From: an uncultured bacterium
GTDB lineage: Bacteria; Auribacterota; Tritonobacteria; UBA1439
Assembly (NCBI GenBank): GCA_937858775.1
Contig: CALLYX010000099.1
Span: 1-6,924, forward strand
DNA length: 6,924 bases
Direction of reading: 5' to 3'
Each line of letters opens with the position of its first letter. The stretch's first letter is position 1. The notes under the pieces were generated by a model, which saw nothing but the letters and a program-made list of their open reading frames with translations, did no database searches and was not told where the DNA came from. Position numbers and translations under genes: made by a program. This document shows positions 1 through 5,708 of the stretch, one piece after another.

Positions 1-531
1 GCCATAGGCACGGGGGTGGGCGGCGGCCTCATACTCGACGGCAAGCTCCACCGGGGCGCCTCCATGAGCGCTGGCGAATTGGGGCACATCCCGGTCGAGC
101 CGGACGGGATCGAGTGCCCCTGCGGCGGGCGCGGGTGCCTCGAGCGCTATGTAGGGAAAGACGGCATTCTGCGCCTGGCCCGCCTGGCCATGCGCGGCAA
201 GGGGGTCCCGGCGGGCGGCCTGACCCCGGAGCGCCTGGCCGCCGCGGCGCGAAGCGGGGTCCCGGGGGCGCGGCGGGCATGGGAGGACGCGGGGCGCTAC
301 CTGGGCCTCGGGCTGGTCGGCCTGGTGAACCTCCTCAACCCCGATGTCATCGTCGTCGGGGGGGGGATCAGCGCCGCCGGCGGCCTTCTGCTCGGCCCGG
401 CCCGCCGCGTCGTCCGGGAGAGGGCCCTCGCCATCCCGGCGCGCCATGTCCGGATCGTCCGTTCGGCGTTCGGGCAGGACTCCGGCGCGATCGGGGCCGC
501 GAGCGAGGCGTTCGCGGCGTTGCACGGCTGA
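1..531 (+). CDS. ROK-family sugar kinase (glucokinase-like), C-terminal part
   Basis: This is the C-terminal 176 residues of a ROK-family protein; the reading frame is open from base 1, so the gene begins upstream of the window. Numbered from the first visible codon, it opens with the glycine-rich GTGVGGG loop (residues 3-9). A sugar-contacting AGELGH follows (24-29), then the ROK zinc motif G-H-x9-C-x-C-G-x2-G-C-x-E, with likely ligands His29, Cys39, Cys41 and Cys46. Later come NPDVIVVGGGIS, the conserved C-terminal nucleotide-side motif, and SGAIGAA near the end. Full-length ROK kinases are about 300-320 residues, so roughly 130-140 are missing, including the first ATP-binding motif and the catalytic Asp. 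ROK kinases phosphorylate glucose, GlcNAc, ManNAc or fructose in the cytoplasm. The intact zinc motif is also found in ROK repressors, whose DNA-binding domain would lie in the unseen part. The family is secure; the substrate is not determined. Confidence 0.93.
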   Translation, partial: AIGTGVGGGLILDGKLHRGASMSAGELGHIPVEPDGIECPCGGRGCLERYVGKDGILRLARLAMRGKGVPAGGLTPERLAAAARSGVPGARRAWEDAGRYLGLGLVGLVNLLNPDVIVVGGGISAAGGLLLGPARRVVRERALAIPARHVRIVRSAFGQDSGAIGAASEAFAALHG

Positions 532-582
532 TTGCGCCGCCGGGGGCGTCGGTTCCCGGCGCGCCGACCGGCCTTGCCGATT

Positions 583-606
583 CCCCGGCGGCGCCCGATG
601 CCGGGG
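583..606 (+). terminator. GC hairpin after the ROK gene, doubtful terminator
   Basis: A perfect 7-bp stem, CCCCGGC (583-589) pairing with GCCGGGG (600-606), with a 10-nt loop, lies about 50 bp after the kinase stop codon and just before the candidate lptD promoter. The position suits transcription termination. No T tract follows, only a mixed AT-rich stretch, so it is not a classical intrinsic terminator. In DNA this GC-rich such stems also arise by chance. Confidence 0.25.
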
Positions 607-625
607 CCGGCGGAGAAAATAATGT

Positions 626-654
626 TTGGCCGCCCGAGGGCCGTGTGCTATGCT
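626..654 (+). promoter_or_regulatory. Candidate sigma-70-type promoter with extended -10 for lptD
   Basis: The -35 candidate TTGGCC (626-631) matches TTGACA at 4 of 6 positions. It is followed by a 17-bp spacer and the -10 candidate TATGCT (649-654), which matches TATAAT at 4 of 6. TGC sits directly in front of the -10 (646-648), forming an extended -10 element. This lies in the most AT-rich stretch of the gap between the kinase and lptD. Transcription would start near 661 and leave a leader of about 63 nt. The call rests only on pattern matching to the general bacterial consensus; the host's sigma factors are unknown. Confidence 0.45.
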
Positions 655-723
655 GTGTCCCGCTCGCCGCGTGGGCCATCCTCCGGTACGCAGCGGGTGC
701 GGCAACGGACTCCTGGGGGTGTG

Positions 724-3285
724 ATGACACGCGCGTTCGCGGCGGCGGCCTGCTCCATCGTATTCGCGGGGAGCTGTCTCGCCGCCTCTCCTTCACCGCC
801 CGATTCACCCTCCGCCCCCCCCTCCGCTTCGGAGGAGGAGGCGTCGAGGGCCGCGGAGATAGCCGGCGAGGAGGCGGCCCGCAGGGACGCCGCCGCGGCC
901 CTGCCGCAGGCGTTCCGGAGCGAGGAGGCGGGGGACGCGGAGGGCGGCGATGACGGGGGGGCGGCGCCCCTCGTCGGGGAGGCGTCTGCAGGGCCGGCCG
1001 AGGGCGGGGCGGGGTTGGCCGCGGGGGAGCCGGGGGATGCGCCGCCCGCGGCGCCGCGCGGGCGCGGCGGAAGGGGCGGGGCCGAGGCCGCCGACAGGAA
1101 GCTCCCGATCGTCGCGGACGCCGACAGCGTCGAGTTCGACCGCGAGCAGAATATCGTCACCGGCTCGGGCAACGCGGTGGTGCGGTACAAGAACGCGAAG
1201 CTTACCGCCGACAAGATCACCGTCTATATGGAGACGGGCGACGCCTACGCCGAGGGCGACGTCAGCCTCTTCCAGGACGGTCAGTTCCTCACCGGCAAGA
1301 CCATCCATTACAACTTCCAATCCGGGCAGGGGAGCATCGACGAGTGCCGCGCCTATGTCCAGCCGTGGTACGGCTACGGCAAGGTGGTGCGCAGAATCTC
1401 CGAGGACGAGTACCAGGTCGAGAACGGCTACGTCACGACGTGCGACTACACGAAGCCGCACACGAGCATCCGCGCGAAGCAGATCTACATCTACCCCGGC
1501 GACAGCGTCGTGGCCCACAACCCCGTCTTCTACCTCTACGAAACGCCGTGCTTCTGGGCCCCGTACGCCAAGTTCTCCCTCGTCGACGACGAGTGCCCGT
1601 ACAACCTGGTGCCCGGTTATTCGAGCGATTGGGGCGCCTTCCTCCTCACCGCCATCGACGTCTACAAGACGAAAAACATCCGCATCACCCCGCATATCGA
1701 TTTCCGCAGCAAGAACGGCCTCGGCGTCGGGGTGACCACCGCCTACAACCTCCCATCCGCCCGCGCCCGCGGCGAGACGGTCTTCTACTACGCCCGGGAC
1801 AACGACCCGGACTGGGTGCTGAACTCGGACGAGGGCATCCACGACCGCTACCGCGTGACCCTCGAGCACGAACAGGACCTCTCCGAAGACACCACGCTCA
1901 CCATCAAGTTCAACAAGCAGAGCGACGAGGACGTCGTCAACAACTTTTTCCGTGGGGAGTACGAGGACGACATCCAGCGGGACAACTACATCGACGTCAC
2001 CAAGGCCGAGGAGAAGTACCAGATCAGCCTCCGGGCGGAGCCGCGCTTCGACAAGTTCTACACCGTCGTGCAGCGCCTGCCGGAGTTCAGCGTGGAGGCC
2101 GTCGACCAGCGGATCGGCGACACCCCGCTCTTCTACAACAGCCGCTCCGCGATCACCAACTTCGACTACGTCTTCTCCAACGACCCGCTCACCAACGACC
2201 AGGCGGAGGCGGGGATCCCCGAGCCGCCGATCCCCGATTCGATCAAGAGCCTCCGCATCGACACGTACCACGAGGTCTCCTATCCGAAGAAGTATTTCAA
2301 GTTCCTCAACCTGAAGCCGTGGGCGGGGATCCGGGAGACGTTCTACTCAAGGGCGCCGGGCGGCGATTCCAACTTCCAGGGCTCGGGGGTGCTCGTGGAC
2401 ACAAACGGGGCCGGCGTACTCGGCCAGGAGTTGAGCGCCGGGGATCTCGGGGGCGAGGACAGGAACGTCTGGCGGGGCCTCTTCACCCTGGGCGCCGAGA
2501 CCGGGACGAAGTTCTGGAGGGTCTGGGATTACTACAACAACACCCTCAGGATCAACAAGCTCCGGCACGTCTTCGAGCCGACCCTGAAGTACCAATGGTT
2601 CTCCAAGCCGACGCGGAGCTACTCCGACGAGGTCTACGCCTTCGACCAGTACGATTTCTTCAACGAGACCAGCATGTTCACGCTGATGCTGCGCAACGCC
2701 CTCCAGACGAAGCGAGGGGAGGGCGAGGATGTCAACCTTTTCGACATCAAGGTCTACCTCGACATGATGACCAGCCGCACCAAGTACGACGGCTACAAGT
2801 ACCGGGCCTTCGCCGACAGCCATTACTCCTCCGCGGAGGTCACCGACGGCTTCAACAGCCTGCTGAACGATGTTTTCATAGACGCCGAGTTCCGTCCGAT
2901 GGATTGGCAGAAACTCGACTTCCAGGGGTATCTGCGGCCGCACAACCCGGCCCGCCTGGACGAGTGGAACACCGACTACTACGTCTATGTCGACGACGTG
3001 GTCAGTCTCGCCCTCGGCCAGCGGTACCTGGTCGACAACAGCAACCTGTGGACGACCGAGTTCAACGTCCAGCTGAACGACGACTGGGCCGCGCGGCAAT
3101 ACCTCAGGTTCGAGGCCTCGGACGGCACATTCGAGCAGGGGGAGTGGTCCATTTTCAGGGACCTCCACGAGTGGGAGATGGCCTTCACGGTGCGCTACAA
3201 GGGGAGGAGGAAGGACAGCTACGCGTTTTTCGTCCTATTCTACCTCGACGCCTATCCGAATATCCCGCTTGAGACGCGCTTCTGA
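724..3285 (+). CDS. lptD: LPS-assembly outer-membrane protein LptD (OstA/Imp)
   Basis: This encodes an 853-residue outer-membrane protein that, with the lipoprotein LptE in known systems, inserts LPS into the outer leaflet. Residues 1-21 form a signal peptide (MTR, an Ala-rich hydrophobic stretch, then SCLAAS), probably cut by signal peptidase I. Residues 22-125 are a low-complexity Ala/Gly/Glu/Pro linker. From about 127 an LptA-like OstA domain begins with PIVADADSVEFD, followed by GSGNAVVRYKNAKLTADKI and the AEGDVSLFQDG repeat. The family signature with TTCDYT (around 240) and NPVFYLYETPCFWAPY (around 266-282) follows. The rest is aromatic-rich beta-barrel strands ending in Phe853, as expected for a BAM substrate. 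Start choice: ATG 724 has a G-rich site (GGGGG, 715-719) 4 nt away. GTG 721 is in frame but too close to that site, and further in-frame codons upstream precede no plausible signal peptide. E. coli LptD has 784 residues, so the linker explains the extra length. All four mature cysteines (208, 240, 276, 291) lie before the barrel. Family certainty is high. Confidence 0.93.
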   Translation: MTRAFAAAACSIVFAGSCLAASPSPPDSPSAPPSASEEEASRAAEIAGEEAARRDAAAALPQAFRSEEAGDAEGGDDGGAAPLVGEASAGPAEGGAGLAAGEPGDAPPAAPRGRGGRGGAEAADRKLPIVADADSVEFDREQNIVTGSGNAVVRYKNAKLTADKITVYMETGDAYAEGDVSLFQDGQFLTGKTIHYNFQSGQGSIDECRAYVQPWYGYGKVVRRISEDEYQVENGYVTTCDYTKPHTSIRAKQIYIYPGDSVVAHNPVFYLYETPCFWAPYAKFSLVDDECPYNLVPGYSSDWGAFLLTAIDVYKTKNIRITPHIDFRSKNGLGVGVTTAYNLPSARARGETVFYYARDNDPDWVLNSDEGIHDRYRVTLEHEQDLSEDTTLTIKFNKQSDEDVVNNFFRGEYEDDIQRDNYIDVTKAEEKYQISLRAEPRFDKFYTVVQRLPEFSVEAVDQRIGDTPLFYNSRSAITNFDYVFSNDPLTNDQAEAGIPEPPIPDSIKSLRIDTYHEVSYPKKYFKFLNLKPWAGIRETFYSRAPGGDSNFQGSGVLVDTNGAGVLGQELSAGDLGGEDRNVWRGLFTLGAETGTKFWRVWDYYNNTLRINKLRHVFEPTLKYQWFSKPTRSYSDEVYAFDQYDFFNETSMFTLMLRNALQTKRGEGEDVNLFDIKVYLDMMTSRTKYDGYKYRAFADSHYSSAEVTDGFNSLLNDVFIDAEFRPMDWQKLDFQGYLRPHNPARLDEWNTDYYVYVDDVVSLALGQRYLVDNSNLWTTEFNVQLNDDWAARQYLRFEASDGTFEQGEWSIFRDLHEWEMAFTVRYKGRRKDSYAFFVLFYLDAYPNIPLETRF

Positions 3286-3302
3286 CCCCGCCCGCATTCG
3301 AA

Positions 3303-3340
3303 CGATCCAAGCCGGCCCCCCCCAAGGGGGCACCGGATCG
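3303..3340 (+). promoter_or_regulatory. Imperfect hairpin in the lptD-ugd gap
   Basis: The 94-bp gap between lptD and ugd holds a nested inverted repeat. The outer stem is CGATCC (3303-3308) with GGATCG (3335-3340). Inside it GG (3314-3315) pairs with CC (3333-3334), and CCCCC (3318-3322) pairs with GGGGG (3326-3330) around a 3-nt loop. Five unpaired bases bulge on the left arm. There is no T tract after it, so it is not a classical terminator. It could act as an attenuator, as protection for the lptD 3' end, or as an mRNA processing site ahead of the ugd ribosome binding site at 3370-3375. Folding was judged by eye only. Confidence 0.35.
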
Positions 3341-3379
3341 CCGCGCCGGGCGGATAATTCACGGGGAACGGAGGGATGG

Positions 3380-4672
3380 ATGAAGAAGGTTTGCATCATC
3401 GGCACAGGGTACGTGGGGCTCGTCACGGGGGCGTGCCTCGCGGACATGAAAAACCGCGTCATCTGCGTGGACAACGACGCCGAGAAGGTGAAGATGCTCA
3501 GGCGCGGCAAGGTCCCGATCTACGAGCCCGGCCTCGACGAGATCATCCGCAGGAACGCGGCCGCGGGGAGACTGACCTTCACGACGAGCATCGCGGCCGG
3601 GGTGCGCGCCTCGGAGATCGTCTTCATCGCGGTCTCCACGCCGCCGAAGGCGGACGGCACGGCGGACCTGACGGCCGTGGCGCTGGTCGCCCGCGAGGTG
3701 GCCGAGTCGATGGACGGCTATCGCCTCATCGTCGACAAGAGCACTGTCCCCGTCAAGACGGGGGAGAAGGTGGAGGAGACGATCAGGCGGTACAACCGCA
3801 AGAACGTGGATTTCGACGTCGCGTCGAACCCGGAGTTCCTGCGCGAGGGGTCCGCCATCGGCGACACGATGGCCCCGGACAGGATCGTGATCGGCGTCTC
3901 CTCGAAGCGCGCGGCGAAGATACTGAAGGAAATATACGCGCCGCTGAAGGCGCCGATCATCGTGACGGATATCAAATCCGCCGAGATCATCAAGCACGCG
4001 TCCAACTCCTTCCTGGCGATGAAGATCTCCTTCGCGAACGCCCTGGCCCAGATCTGCGAGCTCGCCGGGGCGAACGTCATGCAGGTCGTGGAGGGGATGG
4101 GGCTGGACCGGAGGATCGGCAAGGCGTTCCTCAACGCCGGGATCGGCTACGGCGGGTCGTGCTTCCCCAAGGACGTCGCCGCCTTCATCAAGATCTCGGG
4201 GGAGCTCGGCTACGACTTCGAGCTCCTGAAGATCGTCGAACAGATCAACGTGGCCCAACGGGTGCGCTTCGTGAAGAAGATCGAGGAGACGCTTTGGATC
4301 GTGAAGAACAAGACGATCGGCGTCCTGGGCCTCGCCTTCAAGCCCAACACCGACGACATGCGGAGCGCGCCGTCCATCGATATCATCGCCGCCCTCCAGC
4401 GCGAGGGCGCGTCGATCAGGGCGTACGATCCTCAGGCGATGGGGGTGGCGAGGAAGGTCCTGAAGGGCGTCGCCTTCTGCAAGGGGCCGTACGAGGCCGC
4501 GCGCGGCTGTGACGCCGTCCTGGTCGTAACCGAGTGGGACGAGTTCAGGCGGTTGAACCTGGACAGGCTGCGTTCCGTCATGTCGCACCCGATCGTCATA
4601 GACGGCCGCAACATCTACGACCCCGCGGTGATGGAGGAGAAGGGGTTCATCTACAAGAGCGTCGGGCGTTGA
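3380..4672 (+). CDS. ugd: UDP-glucose 6-dehydrogenase
   Basis: This cytoplasmic enzyme makes UDP-glucuronate from UDP-glucose by two successive NAD-dependent oxidations, supplying uronic acids and their derivatives for surface polysaccharides. The 430-residue length is normal for the family. The N-terminal Rossmann fold starts at once with GTGYVG (residues 8-13), and VSTPPKADGTADL is the conserved substrate/NAD loop. NPEFLREG (150-157) carries catalytic Glu152. Lys205 and Asn209 lie in IIKHASNSFLAMK, and the nucleophile is Cys261 in GYGGSCFPKD. The C-terminal UDP-binding domain shows LGLAFKPNTDDMRSAPS and VTEWDEF. These positions closely follow the well-studied streptococcal enzyme (Lys204, Asn208, Cys260). 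The GYGGSCFPKD form favours UDP-glucose over the UDP-GlcNAc-type dehydrogenases of the WbpA/WbpO/TviB group. Start: ATG 3380 has a strong GGAGGG site (3370-3375) 4 nt upstream, and the Rossmann strand begins at residue 3. The first gene of the sugar-nucleotide run, it follows lptD by 94 bp. Confidence 0.96.
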   Translation: MKKVCIIGTGYVGLVTGACLADMKNRVICVDNDAEKVKMLRRGKVPIYEPGLDEIIRRNAAAGRLTFTTSIAAGVRASEIVFIAVSTPPKADGTADLTAVALVAREVAESMDGYRLIVDKSTVPVKTGEKVEETIRRYNRKNVDFDVASNPEFLREGSAIGDTMAPDRIVIGVSSKRAAKILKEIYAPLKAPIIVTDIKSAEIIKHASNSFLAMKISFANALAQICELAGANVMQVVEGMGLDRRIGKAFLNAGIGYGGSCFPKDVAAFIKISGELGYDFELLKIVEQINVAQRVRFVKKIEETLWIVKNKTIGVLGLAFKPNTDDMRSAPSIDIIAALQREGASIRAYDPQAMGVARKVLKGVAFCKGPYEAARGCDAVLVVTEWDEFRRLNLDRLRSVMSHPIVIDGRNIYDPAVMEEKGFIYKSVGR

Positions 4673-4689
4673 CGCGGCGCCGGCCCGAC
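4661..4689 (+). other. Inverted repeat spanning the ugd stop codon
   Basis: A perfect 7-bp inverted repeat, GTCGGGC (4661-4667) and GCCCGAC (4683-4689), encloses a 15-nt loop that contains the ugd TGA stop and the small palindrome CGGCGCCG (4675-4682). The RNA could fold between ugd and the epimerase gene. There is no T tract, and the next start codon is only 24 nt further on, so mRNA processing or a chance fold is more likely than full termination. Confidence 0.3.
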
Positions 4690-4712
4690 AAAGCCCGGGG
4701 TGCGATTCCGAG

Positions 4713-5708
4713 ATGGGAAAAGAGATATACCTTGTGACCGGCGGGGCCGGCTTCATCGGGTCGAATATCGTCGAGTTCCTCCTCCGGCAGGGGAGGTCGG
4801 TGCGGGTGTTCGACAACTTCTCCACCGGCCGGCGCGAGAATATCGCCCCGTTCGCGGGGGGGGTGGAGATAGTCGAGGGGGATATACTCGATCCGGCGGC
4901 GGTGGGCAGGGCCCTCGCGGGCGTGTCCTTCGTGTCGCACCAGGCCGCCCTCCCGTCGGTCGCGCGGTCGGTGGAAGACCCGATCACGTCCAACCGGGTC
5001 AACCTCGTCGGCGCGCTGAACGTCCTCGTCGCGGCCCGCGACGCCGGCGTGAGGCGCCTCGTCTTCGCCTCGTCCTCCTCCGTCTACGGCGACAATCCGG
5101 CCCTCCCGAAGAGGGAGGAGATGGCGCCGGCCCCCCTCTCCCCGTACGCGGTCGGCAAGGCGGCCGTGGAGTATTACTGCGCCATCTTCAGCCGCCTCTA
5201 CGGGCTGCCGTGCGTGTCGCTGCGCTACTTCAACGTGTTCGGGCCGCGCCAGGACCCGAACTCCCAATACGCCGCGGTCATCCCCAACTTCTTCGGCGCC
5301 CTCTGCGCGGGGAAGCCGCCGCGCATCGACGGGGACGGGGAGCAGAGCCGGGACTTCACCTTCGTCGGGAACGTCGCCGAGGCGAACGTCCTGGCCATGG
5401 ACTCCGATCTCCGGGGGGGGGAGGTCCTCAACATCGCCTGCGGCGAGGCGATCACCGTGAACGAGCTGTTCGGGATGGTCTCCCGGACGCTCGGCGTCTC
5501 CATCCCCCCGCGGCGCGGCCCGGCGCGGCCGGGGGACGTGCGGCACTCGCTTGCCGACTGCTCTCTGGCGAGGAGGCTGCTCCGGTTCGAACCGCGGGTC
5601 GGGATCGAGGAGGGGCTTCGCCTCACCGCCGGTTACTACCGGGGGATCTGCCGCCGGGAACAGACCGGCCCCGTGAAGGGGGATCGCCATGGCCGTGCCG
5701 TTTCTTGA
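4713..5708 (+). CDS. UDP-hexose 4-epimerase, WbpP/Gne type (extended SDR)
   Basis: This NAD-dependent epimerase inverts C4 of a UDP-sugar in the cytoplasm, most likely UDP-GlcNAc/UDP-GalNAc and possibly also UDP-Glc or uronic forms. The 331-residue protein opens with the Rossmann motif TGGAGFIGS (9-17). ASSSSVYGD (119-127) supplies the catalytic Ser, and the YxxxK pair is Tyr145/Lys149 in SPYAVGK. Three stretches closely resemble Pseudomonas WbpP as I recall it: DPITSN (89-94), RYFNVFGPRQDPNSQYAAVIP (171-191) and GDGEQSRDF (207-215). So does GDVRHSLAD (274-282). Ser279 falls at the substrate gatekeeper position, which is Tyr299 in E. coli GalE; a small residue there fits N-acetylated sugars. 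The gene lies 40 bp after ugd with only a weak site upstream (GGGGTG, 4697-4702). The last ~15 residues are past the conserved fold and overlap the next gene. The codons include runs of 8 and 9 G. Exact substrate is not settled, so no symbol is given. Confidence 0.92.
   Translation: MGKEIYLVTGGAGFIGSNIVEFLLRQGRSVRVFDNFSTGRRENIAPFAGGVEIVEGDILDPAAVGRALAGVSFVSHQAALPSVARSVEDPITSNRVNLVGALNVLVAARDAGVRRLVFASSSSVYGDNPALPKREEMAPAPLSPYAVGKAAVEYYCAIFSRLYGLPCVSLRYFNVFGPRQDPNSQYAAVIPNFFGALCAGKPPRIDGDGEQSRDFTFVGNVAEANVLAMDSDLRGGEVLNIACGEAITVNELFGMVSRTLGVSIPPRRGPARPGDVRHSLADCSLARRLLRFEPRVGIEEGLRLTAGYYRGICRREQTGPVKGDRHGRAVS
4856..4863 (+). repeat. G8 homopolymer inside the epimerase gene
   Basis: Eight consecutive G bases encode part of FAGGVE (residues 47-52 of the epimerase). 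The reading frame is intact as sequenced. A gain or loss of one base here would truncate the protein early. Confidence 0.9.
5413..5421 (+). repeat. G9 homopolymer inside the epimerase gene
   Basis: Nine consecutive G bases encode part of LRGGEV (residues 233-238 of the epimerase). The conserved LNIACGE that follows confirms that the frame is correct as given. Confidence 0.9.

Noticed and set aside
358..366. G9 run in the ROK gene as a frameshift or assembly error
   Set aside because: The conserved VVGGGIS motif and the later SGAIGAA motif read correctly through it in one frame, so the sequence is intact here.
548..570. Second small inverted repeat (GTCGG/CCGAC, overlapping CGGT/ACCG) after the ROK gene
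   Set aside because: The 5-bp stems are mutually exclusive, no T tract follows, and such stems are expected by chance in this GC-rich gap.
532..723. Extending LptD upstream to the in-frame TTG at 532
   Set aside because: The extension would add 64 Arg/Pro-rich residues before an obvious signal peptide and would cover the promoter candidate. ATG 724 gives a normal signal peptide start.
757..777. Lipoprotein signal (lipobox) at Cys18 of LptD
   Set aside because: The residues before Cys18 are A-G-S, a poor lipobox that lacks Leu at -3, and LptD proteins are not lipoproteins. A signal peptidase I site just after fits better.
805..2271. Long open frame (488 codons) on the - strand opposite lptD
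   Set aside because: It is biased in composition (Val, Asp, Gly, Leu, Arg), has no recognisable domain and lies fully opposite the conserved LptD coding sequence.
1344..3272. Long + strand open frame (642 codons) in another frame inside lptD
   Set aside because: The Arg/Pro/Gln-rich translation has no motifs and is explained by the codon bias of lptD.
3353..3358. GATAAT, matching TATAAT at 5 of 6 positions, as a ugd promoter -10
   Set aside because: No -35-like hexamer is found 16-18 bp upstream (the bases there read GCACCG or similar), and the leader would be only a few bases before the ribosome binding site.
3359..5002. Very long open frame (547 codons) on the - strand across ugd and the epimerase
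   Set aside because: It is the shadow of GC-rich codons read in reverse. The peptide is a low-information run of Arg, Asp, Leu, Val and Gly with no family motifs, while the + strand carries clear enzymes with exact catalytic motifs.
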